A DNA stretch of 64,000 nt from contig NZ_JMDW01000017.1 in assembly GCF_000691525.1 (NCBI RefSeq), forward strand, positions 52,822 through 116,821, given 5' to 3'. The notes below the pieces were generated by a model. That model had not been told where the DNA came from, did no database searches, and saw nothing but the letters and a program-made list of their open reading frames with translations. The DNA comes from Mycolicibacterium neoaurum ATCC 25795. Its GTDB lineage: Bacteria > Actinomycetota > Actinomycetes > Mycobacteriales > Mycobacteriaceae. Made by a program: the position numbers and the translations under genes. Below are positions 49,531 through 58,006 of the stretch, in pieces (positions within the stretch are counted from its first letter, which is position 1; each line of letters opens with the position of its first letter).

Positions 49531-50594
49531 GCCAGAACCTCCTGATACACCCGCGCATGCGCCTCCGCGATGTCGACGCGTTCACGGCGGCGCTCGGCCC
49601 ACGTGACCCGACGGCGACCGGGATAGCTCACCCAGTCCCGATAGGAGCGTGTCATCGCCTGGTGCAGTGAGTCGGCATCGAACAGATCATCGGAGAAGTC
49701 GAAGACCTGGCAGGCACGCTGTTGTCCGTAGAAGCCACAGCTGGGGGCCACCACCTGTGTTCCCAGGTCGTGACACGCTTCCAACCAACCCGAGTGGGTA
49801 CCGAAACGGTAAGGCAGCACCGATACGTCGAGAGATTCCAGATAGTCCCACAACTCGGCGTCGCTGTAATAGGGATGCACCACCACCCGCACGTGGCCAT
49901 ATCGGCGGTACTCCAACAGCGCCCGCCCGGCCTCGGGTGCATACCAGTAGCTGTCGGGATCGAAGATCTCGTCGTGCGCGTTGATCTGAACGACCCCGCC
50001 GGGTAGCTCGGCGACCGTCTCCACCAGAGTGTCCAGAATCGCGAGGGGATCCATGTTGGCGCGCAGGCTCTTCACGTGAATACCGACCCTGAATTCCGGG
50101 TGCTGCGATCGCGGTCGCTGGATACGATTGCTGGACAACACATGTGGGTGAGGGAGAACCTGCGCGGGTCGACCCCATCTGCGCTCGACCGTGTCGGCGG
50201 CACCGGGAGTCAGGGTGAGCAGCCAATCTGCTGCCGTCGCCAGAACGTCCTGTTGCTCGCGATGCGGGGACAGCCCGCTGTGATGGGGGTTGCGCAGATC
50301 GTGCACCGTATACACCAGCGGTTTGCGGTGTTTACGCAGCTGTTCGACGACGTCGGCCAGTTCGCGAGCGGGGATCGTATCGAAGCCGAAGTGCACGTGA
50401 AACAGGTCGAACCGGTCGTGGTTGGCTTCGATCCAACCGGGTTGCAGCATCACCGGCGGCCACCACCCACCTGGAATCTTGCGCCGATCATCGGGTATCG
50501 GATCAGTCAGGCGCGCAACGGTATCCAAGCCCCCTGGCTGAGAAAGATGGCGCACGTACACGTGCGACGCGGGCACGGACGCGACTTTGATCAT
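49527..50594 (-). CDS. GT-B glycosyltransferase, first gene of the glycan operon
   Basis: 355 residues. It begins MIKVASVPASHVYVRHLSQP after a strong AAGGAGTG. FDLFHVHFGFDTIPARELAD and PLVYTVHDLRNPHHSG are the acceptor-side strands of a GT4-like enzyme; ADWLLTLTPGAADTVERRWG and FGTHSGWLEACHDLGTQVVA belong to the donor side. The classic E-x7-E is not obvious, so the donor is uncertain. The operon runs leftward through three more glycosyltransferases and a catalase-like gene with 4-bp overlaps. The 178-bp gap to the divergent holin-like gene holds the promoters. Confidence 0.83.
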   Translation of the reverse strand: MIKVASVPASHVYVRHLSQPGGLDTVARLTDPIPDDRRKIPGGWWPPVMLQPGWIEANHDRFDLFHVHFGFDTIPARELADVVEQLRKHRKPLVYTVHDLRNPHHSGLSPHREQQDVLATAADWLLTLTPGAADTVERRWGRPAQVLPHPHVLSSNRIQRPRSQHPEFRVGIHVKSLRANMDPLAILDTLVETVAELPGGVVQINAHDEIFDPDSYWYAPEAGRALLEYRRYGHVRVVVHPYYSDAELWDYLESLDVSVLPYRFGTHSGWLEACHDLGTQVVAPSCGFYGQQRACQVFDFSDDLFDADSLHQAMTRSYRDWVSYPGRRRVTWAERRRERVDIAEAHARVYQEVLA

Positions 50595-50769
50595 CACACT
50601 CCTTACACATCGGTTACCGGGCAGGCCACTGCGGCCACCGTCCCGAATTTCTTGAGGAGGGCGGCTGCGGATACCCGGCCGCCGCCCGGTGAAACCAGAC
50701 GCGTTGTTTAACGTCCCGCCGACCAGGTAATGCCTGCTGCATCCACTTTTCCCTGCAGAGATCGGACTT

Positions 50770-51171
50770 GTGATGACGAACGTCGACACCCCGCCGAGCC
50801 AACAGGCATCCGTTCCGGAATTGATCAACCAGTTGTCCGAGCAGCTGTCCCGTCTGGTGCGCGACGAGCTTCGATTGGCGCAATGGGAATTCCGCCGCGG
50901 TGCCACCAAGGCCGGTATCGGCGCTGGCCTGTTCAGTACGGCCGGCCTACTGGCCGTCAGCGGTTGGCTTGCCCTCATCGCCGGGGCTGTCGCGGCGTTG
51001 GCGCTGGTGCTACCGGTATGGGCGGCAGCCATGATCGTGGCCGCGGTGTTGTTCGTGGCTGCCGCGATCGCCGCGATGATCGGCAAGAAGCAACTGGCCC
51101 AGGCACCGGCGGCGGCTGACGAGGTGGTCAGCAGCGTCAGCGCTGACGTCGATGCGGTACGGGGGCGCTGA
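50770..51171 (+). CDS. Actinobacterial Holin-X (phage holin superfamily III) membrane protein
   Basis: 133 residues. A soluble helix (VPELINQLSEQLSRLVRDEL, RLAQWEFRRG) precedes two membrane helices (GLFSTAGLLAVSGWLALIAG and AAMIVAAVLFVAAAIAAMIG). This is the Holin-X pattern (PF07332), which in actinobacteria is chromosomal and not tied to phage. GTG 50770 and ATG 50773 are both possible starts. It is followed by DUF3618 and DUF4235 genes, a trio often found together and induced under envelope or osmotic stress, as I recall. Confidence 0.85.
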   Translation: MMTNVDTPPSQQASVPELINQLSEQLSRLVRDELRLAQWEFRRGATKAGIGAGLFSTAGLLAVSGWLALIAGAVAALALVLPVWAAAMIVAAVLFVAAAIAAMIGKKQLAQAPAAADEVVSSVSADVDAVRGR

Positions 51172-51172
51172 C

Positions 51173-51430
51173 ATGAGCCGACCCGACCACAGCCCGGAAC
51201 CGCGTGTGGAGTCCGATATCGAGGCCATCGAACACGACATCGAGCGGACCAGAGAGCAGGTTGCGGACACCGTGGCGGCGCTGGGAGCGAAGCTCGATGT
51301 CAAGGAACGCGTCACCGATGCAGTCACCGAACCCGACGGCTCGGTCAAGACCGTCATCCCGATCGCCGCCACCATCTTCGCTACGACCATTGTGCTGTTG
51401 GGCGTCGTCATCTGGCGTCGCCGCCGCTGA
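51173..51430 (+). CDS. DUF3618 small membrane protein
   Basis: 85 residues: a charged helical N-terminus with IEAIEHDIERTREQVADTVA, the hallmark of DUF3618, a short loop DVKERVTDAVTEPDGSVKTV, and one membrane helix ending in WRRRR. The arginine cluster suggests the C-terminus stays in the cytoplasm. ATG 51173 lies one base past the stop of the Holin-X gene. Function unknown, probably in a complex with its two neighbours. Confidence 0.87.
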   Translation: MSRPDHSPEPRVESDIEAIEHDIERTREQVADTVAALGAKLDVKERVTDAVTEPDGSVKTVIPIAATIFATTIVLLGVVIWRRRR

Positions 51431-51444
51431 GCAAAGGAGTTCCC

Positions 51445-51738
51445 ATGCCGGACAACAAGCCGTCCGTGACCGCGCGCATGATGTACCGCCCGGTCGGAAT
51501 GGCCAGTTCACTCCTCGGCGGCCTGGTCGCCGGCGCCATCTTCAAACAGGTCTGGAAGCACGCCTCGCCTGGCGCACATGACGACCCGCCGGCACCGCTG
51601 GAACGTAGTTACCCACTTCGCGAGATCATCGCGGCGGCGGCGCTGCAGGGCGCGATCTTCTCCGTGGTCAAGACGATCATCGATCGCCAAGGTGCCCGGG
51701 TGTTCGAGCGGTGGACCGGCGAGTGGCCGGGAGGCTGA
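51445..51738 (+). CDS. DUF4235 small membrane protein
   Basis: 97 residues. Two hydrophobic segments (VGMASSLLGGLVAGAIFKQV and EIIAAAALQGAIFSVVKTII) flank a Pro-rich cytoplasmic loop, and the C-terminus GARVFERWTGEWPG is typical of DUF4235. The start ATG follows AAAGGAG at 51434-51440, 4 bases upstream. Third gene of the Holin-X/DUF3618/DUF4235 cluster. No known activity. Confidence 0.87.
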   Translation: MPDNKPSVTARMMYRPVGMASSLLGGLVAGAIFKQVWKHASPGAHDDPPAPLERSYPLREIIAAAALQGAIFSVVKTIIDRQGARVFERWTGEWPGG

Positions 51739-51771
51739 TGATGTCCCCGATGCGTCACCGATGTGTGGGCC

Positions 51772-52839
51772 ATGACTGATCTGTTACAGGAACTCGTCGA
51801 AGCCTACGGTCCGGTGGGCCAGGAAGATGCTGTGCGCGAGATCTGCCGGCGTGAGGTGGCCCCTTTTGCCGATGATGTGTGGGTGGATGGCGCGGGAAAT
51901 GTGATTGCCTTGCTCCGAAGTGGTGATCACGATGCTTCGGCGATCCGATTGATGGCGCACATGGACGAGTTGTCGATGATCGTCAAACGGGTGGAACCGG
52001 ACGGAACACTACGGCTGTCTCCGCTGGGCACCATGTATCCCGGGAACTTCGGACTGGGGCCGGTCGCCGTGCTAGGCCGACACGAGACCCTGACAGCGGT
52101 ATTGACGCTCGGTTCCGAGCACACCACCAAGGAAAGTCACCGTATCTGGGAGACCAAGCCCGATCAGGGTGACAAAGCGCTCGACTGGTTGCACGTGTAT
52201 GCGTTCACGGGCCGCAGCACCGACGAACTCGCCAGCGCCGGAGTCACTGCCGGCACCCGTGTCTGCGTGCACCGCAGCAAGCGCGAACTCGTGCATTTCG
52301 GCGGATACGTCGGCAGCTACTTTTTGGATGATCGTGCTGCCATCGCGGTTCTGTTGGAGACGGCGCGGCGACTGCGCGCCCGCGATGCCGGCCTACCCGC
52401 CGATGTCTACCTGGTCTTCACCACCGGTGAAGAGGTGGGCGCGAACGGGGGGATGTACGCGGCTCGCATGCTGCCCGAAGGGGTGACGATCGCGGTCGAG
52501 GTGGGTCCCACCGAGCAGGAATATGGGACGTCGGTGCGCGGCGGACCCATCGTCGCCTACAGCGATGCCCTGACGGTGTACGACAAACCGACCGCGGATC
52601 GTTTGATGGATCCCGCTGCGCGATCGGGCCTTACACCGCAACCCGCCGCTCTCGGGGCGTTCGAGTCTGATGCGTCGCACAGCAAGGCCTCCGGGATGTG
52701 CCCGAGGGCGGCGCTGCTGTGTCTACCGACGCTCAGCACCCATGGTTATGAGGTGATGTGTAACGGTGCCATCGGCGACGCCGCCGGCGTGCTGGAGAGT
52801 TTCCTGGTCGACGGCGATATTCGCCAACTGGACGATTGA
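51772..52839 (+). CDS. M42-family metalloaminopeptidase
   Basis: 355 residues of the TET/PepA-like M42 family. Metal ligands and catalytic residues can be placed: His in RLMAHMDELSM, Asp in GSYFLDDRAAIAVLL, the Glu pair in VFTTGEEVGANGG, the acidic residue in AVEVGPTEQEYG, and His in PTLSTHGYEVM. All are present, so it should be an active aminopeptidase, usually a 12-subunit cytoplasmic shell in this family. ATG 51772 is chosen; GTG 51763 is the alternative and neither has a clear ribosome site. The next gene follows at once and is likely co-transcribed. Confidence 0.9.
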   Translation: MTDLLQELVEAYGPVGQEDAVREICRREVAPFADDVWVDGAGNVIALLRSGDHDASAIRLMAHMDELSMIVKRVEPDGTLRLSPLGTMYPGNFGLGPVAVLGRHETLTAVLTLGSEHTTKESHRIWETKPDQGDKALDWLHVYAFTGRSTDELASAGVTAGTRVCVHRSKRELVHFGGYVGSYFLDDRAAIAVLLETARRLRARDAGLPADVYLVFTTGEEVGANGGMYAARMLPEGVTIAVEVGPTEQEYGTSVRGGPIVAYSDALTVYDKPTADRLMDPAARSGLTPQPAALGAFESDASHSKASGMCPRAALLCLPTLSTHGYEVMCNGAIGDAAGVLESFLVDGDIRQLDD

Positions 52840-52869
52840 GTGCGACGTCGCAGGGGGTATTCACCTCGC

Positions 52870-53889
52870 GTGACCCTCGCAACTCCCCGCATCGAACCTC
52901 TCCTTCCTCTGCCTCGGGGGCCGCTGTCGCTGGCGGTCATCGAGCTGCTCAACGAGCGTGCGCCGGTCAACCACCTGTCACGAGTCGAAGCATCGCTGGG
53001 AGACGCCGACCCCTACGGTCTGGACCTGCACCTGGCACTGTACGTGTGCTACGAGTTGCACTACCGGGGATTCGACGGCGTCGATCCCGGCTGGGAGTGG
53101 GATGCCGGCCTGCTGCATTTGCGCGGTCGATTGGAGAGCTTGTTTCTGGCCGAGGTGCAGCGCGCGGTCGGCCCGATCGGGCCCGAGGAGTCGGCGCTGG
53201 CAGAAATGGATGCGCTCTCGGTCGAACCCGTTGATGGGGAGGGGCTTTCGTACTATCTGCGCGACAAGGGCACCTGGGATCAGATGCGCGAGTACTTCGT
53301 GCACCGCTCGCTCTACCACTTGAAGGAGGGTGACCCGCACGCCTGGGCGATCCCGCGGCTCATCGGGCAGGCCAAGGCAGCGTTTGTGGCCGTCGAGTTC
53401 GACGAGTTCGGAGCCGGCAACGGTACCCGCCTGCATCAGCGCCTGTTCGCCGACCTGATGGACGCCGCGAAGCTGGATTCCGACTATCTGGGCTATATCG
53501 ACATCGTTCCGGCCGAGGCGCTCGCTGCCGTGAATCTCATGTCACTGTTCGGGTTGCACCGTCGCTATCGCGCAGCGGCGGTGGGGCACTTCGCCTCCAC
53601 CGAGATCACCTCCCCTCCGGGTTCCCGCCGCCTGGTCGATGCACTTCAGAGGCTGGGCGCACCGCAGGAATGCGTGGCCTTCTACGCCGAGCATGTCGAG
53701 GCAGATGCCGTGCACGAGCAGGTGGTCCGCACCGATGTCGTGGGCGATCTGCTCTCCCGAGAACCGCATCTCGATCGCGATGTCGTGTTCGGAATCCGCG
53801 CTCATGCGTTCGTCGAGGACAAGCTGGCCGACCACATGATGCGGTCCTGGGAACAGAACCAGAGTTCGTTACGGCGTCCGCTCGACTGA
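52870..53889 (+). CDS. Iron-containing redox enzyme, haem-oxygenase-like diiron (HDO) family
   Basis: 339 residues of the haem-oxygenase-like fold (PF14518 type). Helical segments carry candidate iron ligands: LALYVCYELHYRGF (Glu/His), WDQMREYFVHRSLYHLKEGD (Glu/His), FVAVEFDEFGAGN (Glu/Asp) and FYAEHVEADAVHEQVV (Glu/His). Members of this superfamily include UndA and SznF-type oxidases that activate O2 on small molecules; the substrate here is unknown. The frame opens with a GTG at 52840 directly after the M42 stop; I prefer GTG 52870 because the first ten codons (RRRRGYSPR) look like non-coding sequence. It faces the CDGSH gene across a hairpin. Confidence 0.85.
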   Translation: MTLATPRIEPLLPLPRGPLSLAVIELLNERAPVNHLSRVEASLGDADPYGLDLHLALYVCYELHYRGFDGVDPGWEWDAGLLHLRGRLESLFLAEVQRAVGPIGPEESALAEMDALSVEPVDGEGLSYYLRDKGTWDQMREYFVHRSLYHLKEGDPHAWAIPRLIGQAKAAFVAVEFDEFGAGNGTRLHQRLFADLMDAAKLDSDYLGYIDIVPAEALAAVNLMSLFGLHRRYRAAAVGHFASTEITSPPGSRRLVDALQRLGAPQECVAFYAEHVEADAVHEQVVRTDVVGDLLSREPHLDRDVVFGIRAHAFVEDKLADHMMRSWEQNQSSLRRPLD

Positions 53890-53902
53890 GCAGGGACTCG
53901 AT

Positions 53903-53944
53903 ATGACGAAGCGGGCCGGATTGCCATCCGGCCCGCTTCGTCAT
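53903..53944. terminator. Perfect 18-bp hairpin, bidirectional terminator
   Basis: ATGACGAAGCGGGCCGGA at 53903-53920 pairs perfectly with TCCGGCCCGCTTCGTCAT at 53927-53944 across the 6-base loop TTGCCA. It lies between the convergent diiron-enzyme and CDGSH genes. No T-run follows on either strand, but the stem is very stable and symmetrical, so it can serve both directions. Confidence 0.8.
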
Positions 53945-53959
53945 GATGATCAGCCCGAT

Positions 53960-54208
53960 TCAGTCATTAGCCCTATCGGCCGACGAGTCCGCTACCGCCG
54001 CCTTCTTCGCTCCCGATGTCCGGCAGCGCCGACGGTGGCTGGTATCACACAGCGGATAGTCCTTACTGCGCCCGCAGGCGCATATCGCGACCATGAACCG
54101 GTCGGACTCGATTGTCGAGCCGTCGGCGAGCTCAACCGACACCGGCCCCTGTACCAGAACCGGCCCACCACGCACCGCCCTCACGGTGCGAAAGTCCTGA
54201 TCGCTCAC
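53960..54208 (-). CDS. CDGSH iron-sulfur domain protein (CDTSH variant)
   Basis: 82 residues. The [2Fe-2S] site is C43-x-C45-x8-C54-x3-H58, within AICACGRSKDYPLCDTSH. The usual CDGSH reads CDTSH here: Gly is replaced by Thr, while all four ligands remain. CDGSH proteins shuttle electrons or clusters. A short Arg/Lys-rich tail follows. The ATG overlaps the stop of the methyltransferase gene by four bases. Its convergent neighbour is a diiron-type oxidase that would need an electron donor. Confidence 0.93.
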   Translation of the reverse strand: MSDQDFRTVRAVRGGPVLVQGPVSVELADGSTIESDRFMVAICACGRSKDYPLCDTSHRRRCRTSGAKKAAVADSSADRAND

Positions 54209-54903
54209 GGCTTGTCAGCCCTGATCACCAGCAGCTCCTCTTCGCGCCGCCCCGGTTGAAGCCGGCCCGTATCTTCCAGCCACTGTGCCCGAGCAGTCAG
54301 GACCGGCCCGAACGGAATCCATTCCCATGCCACCACATCGGCGTCGAGGCCCGCGGCCGACAACGCCTCCAATGTCCTTCGCGGATCCGCGAACTCCGAC
54401 TGCACGATCAGGACGCTGCCACCGTCAGCCAAGAGGTCAGGGACGGCAGCACACAGCGGATCCAGCACCATCCGACCATCACCACCGGCATCCCACGCGC
54501 GCGCCGGGCCGACCGATGCGGGTAGCGCGTCCAGCGACGGGTCGTGGGGGACATAGGGGGGATTGCAGACCACCAAGTCGTACGGGCCGAACTCTGTTGC
54601 GCGCGCCCAGGAGCCCAGATGCACGTCCACCGACGCACCGGCGATCTCGGCGTTGGCACGAGCGCAGCGCACCGCTCGTTGACAGATATCGAATGCCGAG
54701 ACACTGGACGCGCCCTGCGCCGCGGCATTGATCGCCGCCACGCCACTGCCGGTACACAGGTCGGCCACCTTGCTTCCCAGGGCTAGTCCGCTCTTGTCCA
54801 TGGTTTCCACCAGTAACCGTGAATCCTCCTGCGGCGCGTATACGCCGTCGGTCACCATGGTCACCAGTCGGGAGTCGCCGTCAAACGGGTAAGCGGTAGT
54901 CAT
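54205..54903 (-). CDS. HemK2/MTQ2-type class I methyltransferase
   Basis: 232 residues. The SAM-binding motif is VADLCTGSGVAAINAAAQGA, the acidic loop FDICQRAVRCARANA, and the catalytic DLVVCNPPYVPHDP. The NPPY motif is the mark of N5-glutamine and adenine N6 methyltransferases such as PrmC/HemK and MTQ2. The PrmC N-terminal helical domain is absent, which favours the MTQ2-like branch. The target could be a glutamine in a protein or a small molecule. Coupled to the CDGSH gene by ATGA. Confidence 0.9.
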   Translation of the reverse strand: MTTAYPFDGDSRLVTMVTDGVYAPQEDSRLLVETMDKSGLALGSKVADLCTGSGVAAINAAAQGASSVSAFDICQRAVRCARANAEIAGASVDVHLGSWARATEFGPYDLVVCNPPYVPHDPSLDALPASVGPARAWDAGGDGRMVLDPLCAAVPDLLADGGSVLIVQSEFADPRRTLEALSAAGLDADVVAWEWIPFGPVLTARAQWLEDTGRLQPGRREEELLVIRADKP

Positions 54904-55095
54904 CTTTGCCTCTCGCGGGTCAACGGGTCAGCACTGCCGGGCTGAGATGCCCGCTGCTGTCCCAGGTCAAACGCCGCTTTCTTCAGCGCCTCGCCCGGCG
55001 GATACCCATTTCGTCGCAAGGATCAACATCGACGCGTGGCAATCCGCTCGGATATGCGGTTGCGCCGCACCCCCACCACGAGATGACATGGACTC

Positions 55096-55737
55096 ATGAG
55101 TGCGATCTGGCCGCTGTTCGACCTTCGCGTGCGCACACCGCGACTGACCCTGGCCTACGTCACCGACGATCTCGGATTTCGCCTTGCCGAGTTGACCGCT
55201 CGCGGCATTCACGATCCGACCACCATGCCGTTCTCCGAACCGTGGACAGATGCGCCGACGAATCTGTTGCAGCGCAACGCGATGCAGTACTACTGGCGCT
55301 GTCGTGCGAACACCTGTGCCGACAACTGGGATATGGTGCTGGCCGCATCGGATCGTGAGGGTCAGTTGGTGGGGATGTGCTCGTTGTCCGCCACCCGTTT
55401 CCCCACCCTGCGGACCGCCGCCACGGGGTCGTGGCTGGGTGCCGAATTCCAAGGTCGCGGACTCGGCCTGGAGATGCGACACGCTGCGCTGCACTTGCTG
55501 TTTGCCGGCCTCGGCGGCGAACGCGCCACGACCCGAGCGTGGCACGACAACCGTGCGTCACTCGGCGTGACCCGCTCGCTGCCCTACACCTATACCGGCT
55601 CAGAACTGGCGCTGCGCCGCGACAAACCCGACACCATGCTGTCTTTCTCCATGGACCGGGCGCAGTGGACTGCGCAACGGCGCGACGACATCGAACTCGT
55701 GGGCATCCCCGCGGTGCGCGCCCAACTGGGCCTGTAG
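55096..55737 (+). CDS. GNAT-family N-acetyltransferase
   Basis: 213 residues with RimJ/RimL-like layout: the N-terminal LRVRTPRLTLAYVTDDLGFR, the acetyl-CoA loop WLGAEFQGRGLGLEMRHAAL (Q/RGxG), and ATTRAWHDNRASLGVTRSLP with the N-x-AS motif of this branch. Substrate unknown; relatives acetylate protein N-termini, amino acids or antibiotics. ATG 55096 is the first codon of the domain. The 192-bp gap upstream holds no other gene that I can see. Confidence 0.9.
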   Translation: MSAIWPLFDLRVRTPRLTLAYVTDDLGFRLAELTARGIHDPTTMPFSEPWTDAPTNLLQRNAMQYYWRCRANTCADNWDMVLAASDREGQLVGMCSLSATRFPTLRTAATGSWLGAEFQGRGLGLEMRHAALHLLFAGLGGERATTRAWHDNRASLGVTRSLPYTYTGSELALRRDKPDTMLSFSMDRAQWTAQRRDDIELVGIPAVRAQLGL

Positions 55738-56194
55738 CCAGTCCCGATACCCCTACTGTCCCAATCCGCCAGTTCGCGAAGAACCGGGGGCTGCCACGTG
55801 CCCACTCAGCTGGGCACTTCCGCCTAAGGCTGCGATCCTGGCAAATTGTCGGCTGCGCGTCCGGTGAAACGTAACAATTGTTCACCGAGCGCAATTTTCA
55901 ATCTTGATAATTTCACTATAGGTACTTTATTGCGCAACTTGTCCCGGCGGGCTAACTGGACCGCACGCAAAACGCCATTCGCGAAAGTCAGCCCAATAGC
56001 AGATCTCAAACTCATATCTCTCCGTCTTGAACTGCTGTTTAGAGCCAACTTGCCTATCCGAACGCCCAATTGAAAAGTTTTCTGGCTTTCTTGGATTAGG
56101 AGAAAAATAGCGCGGGTACTTCTCGAGTGTCGTAGCGAAGTGATCCGCGTCACAACACAACAATCCGAAGAATCGGAAGTTGGGAGAAGGCATC
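55738..56194. other. AT-rich intergenic region upstream of the second GH-A hydrolase
   Basis: No convincing gene is visible in this 457-bp stretch. From about 55860 to 56160 the base composition falls to a clearly lower GC than elsewhere in the window, with runs such as TTTTCAATCTTGATAATTTC. It contains the perfect palindrome AACAATTGTT at 55873-55882. Frames here (for example the minus frame 56153-55824) lack codon bias and any recognisable domain. It probably carries the promoter and an AT-rich regulatory region, possibly bound by Lsr2, for the hydrolase at 56195. Confidence 0.55.
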
Positions 56195-58006
56195 ATGTGG
56201 GGGCCCTGGCAGCGAGCAGCAAAGCCACTTTGCTCAGTAGCGGCGCCATTGTTTGCGGTAACGCTGGTGGGGGCGGCGGTCCACACCGGCACGCCGCCCC
56301 CACCGACAAAGGACGTGCGCCAGGTGTCAGCTCAGGTGGCGCTCACCGCTGCCATCGACACCTCGCCCAACGCCGTCGGCATCGCCGAATCCGAGCTGTA
56401 CTTCATGACGCCGGCAGAGGTGGAGGTCGCACTGGACACCATGCAGTCCCTTGGCGTCACGCAGATTCGCATCTTCGTGCCGTGGCGAGCGGTGGAGCCC
56501 GCGCCCGGGGTCTACAACTGGAGCGAGGTGGACAAGGTTGTCGATGCCGCATACGAGCGCGGTATCGCCGTAATGGGCGCTGTCACGAGCACACCGACCT
56601 GGGCATCGGATGTCCAGGACTCGGCCTACGGCGCCCCGCGCGACCCGCAGGACTTCGGCAACTTCATGGGCGCGCTGGCCGAACGGTACGGCGCCGGTGC
56701 GGGTGACCCGGAGACCGCGCGCATCTCCGCGTACGAGATCTGGAACGAGCCACAGAGTTTCGTGTTCTGGAGTCCGCGGCCGGATCCGGCCGCCTACACC
56801 GAACTGTTGAAGGCCGGGTACACAGCGGTCAAGGAGGTCGACCCCAGTGGCACCGTCGTCGGTGGTGTGGTCACCGCCGGACTCAGCTGGGGCGGGGTGA
56901 ACATCAATCCCGTCGACTTCGTCGAGACTATGTACGAATCCGGCGCAGCCGGATACTTCGACGCACTGTCCTATCATCCATACAACTACGACTGGAAGTT
57001 CGGCGACGGCTTCGGCAATGAGATCTCGGCGGTCGGACAGCTACAGGCCATGCAGGACCTCATGGCGCAATACGGTGACGGTGACAAGACCGTGTGGACA
57101 AGTGAGTACGGTCTGCCCACGTCCTATGTCTCCGAGGCCCAGCAGGCCGAATTCATCGATGACTTCATGACGACCTGGTCCAACCTCGACGGCGTAGGGC
57201 CGCAATTCATCTACTCCCTGGTCGACCGGGACTCAGGTTCGACCGAGGTCGAGGACACCTGGGGCCTGTTCCGCGACGACTACACCCCCAAACAGGCGGC
57301 CACTGTGGTCCAGGCCTGGATCGCCGAAAATGGCCCCGTACCGGAAGGTGGCATCCCGGTGGAGGAACTGCCGACGCTGGACGAGTTGCCGGACATCCCG
57401 ACAGACCCGAACGTTCCGGTGGTCGAGGACCTTCCGGTGGTCGAGGACGTTCCGGTGGTCGAGGAGCCGACGCCGGCGGATCCGGTGGCCGAGGCGGTGG
57501 CGAATTGGCAGGCGGCGCTGGCCGAAGCGGCGGCCAACTGGGCGGCGGCGTGGGGCCAGCAACCGAACACCACAGCCACCACTACGCAACCCGTCGTAGA
57601 AACCACCGAACCCACCGCGACGTTGCGTACCGCGACCGCGCCGATCGATGACGAGGTCAATACGCCTACCAGCGCAACGGATCCCGCGCTGGAAAGCACC
57701 GATTCGTCACGGGCGGCGGTCATCGAGGCCACTCAGGCCGAGCCCGAGAGCACCATCTCTCGGACTGCCACCTCACGGACGACGACCGCTGAGCCGCAAA
57801 CGGCCGACACTGCCGACACCGCCGACACGGCTGACACCGCCAGCGGGCAAGATGCAGTGACGAACGACTCGGCCAACCGTTCATCGAGTTCGGGAACAGA
57901 TTCGACCGATACCGACTCAAGCTCGACAACAGAGGGTTCCACCGCGGATTCGTCCGGATCCAGCGGCAGCGGGTCCACAGGCTCGGACGCCGGTTCGACC
58001 GAGTGA
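56195..58006 (+). CDS. Secreted clan GH-A glycoside hydrolase (GH39/GH5-like), paralogue 2
   Basis: 603 residues. A signal peptide (hydrophobic CSVAAPLFAVTLVGAAVHTG) is followed by a TIM-barrel with acid/base E185 in YEIWNEP and nucleophile E304 in WTSEYGLPT. SYHPYNY, IFVPWRAVEPAPGVYNW and FIYSLVDRD match the paralogues. After residue ~400 comes a tail with repeats (VVEDLPVVEDVPVVEE; TADTADTADTAS) and an end of almost only Ser, Thr, Gly and Asp, which is probably flexible and possibly glycosylated. ATG 56195 follows GGGAGAAGG. It is separated by 170 bp from paralogue 3 on the same strand. Confidence 0.87.
   Translation: MWGPWQRAAKPLCSVAAPLFAVTLVGAAVHTGTPPPPTKDVRQVSAQVALTAAIDTSPNAVGIAESELYFMTPAEVEVALDTMQSLGVTQIRIFVPWRAVEPAPGVYNWSEVDKVVDAAYERGIAVMGAVTSTPTWASDVQDSAYGAPRDPQDFGNFMGALAERYGAGAGDPETARISAYEIWNEPQSFVFWSPRPDPAAYTELLKAGYTAVKEVDPSGTVVGGVVTAGLSWGGVNINPVDFVETMYESGAAGYFDALSYHPYNYDWKFGDGFGNEISAVGQLQAMQDLMAQYGDGDKTVWTSEYGLPTSYVSEAQQAEFIDDFMTTWSNLDGVGPQFIYSLVDRDSGSTEVEDTWGLFRDDYTPKQAATVVQAWIAENGPVPEGGIPVEELPTLDELPDIPTDPNVPVVEDLPVVEDVPVVEEPTPADPVAEAVANWQAALAEAAANWAAAWGQQPNTTATTTQPVVETTEPTATLRTATAPIDDEVNTPTSATDPALESTDSSRAAVIEATQAEPESTISRTATSRTTTAEPQTADTADTADTADTASGQDAVTNDSANRSSSSGTDSTDTDSSSTTEGSTADSSGSSGSGSTGSDAGSTE

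Noticed and set aside
50770..51738. Holin-like trio as a prophage remnant
   Set aside because: Holin-X, DUF3618 and DUF4235 are chromosomal actinobacterial families; no integrase, endolysin, attachment site or other phage gene is near.
54935..54965. CTGAGATGCCCG resembling the CUGAGA element of a TPP riboswitch
   Set aside because: The partner element ACCTGATC is missing, the stems do not form, and the downstream gene is a GNAT with no link to thiamine.
55824..56153. 109-codon minus-strand frame in the AT-rich gap
   Set aside because: No domain, no ribosome site and no codon preference; composition reflects the AT-rich region.
57410..57470. Short tandem GTGGTCGAGGA-like DNA repeats as a CRISPR or minisatellite
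   Set aside because: They are in-frame codon repeats encoding VVED units in the hydrolase tail, too short and without spacers.
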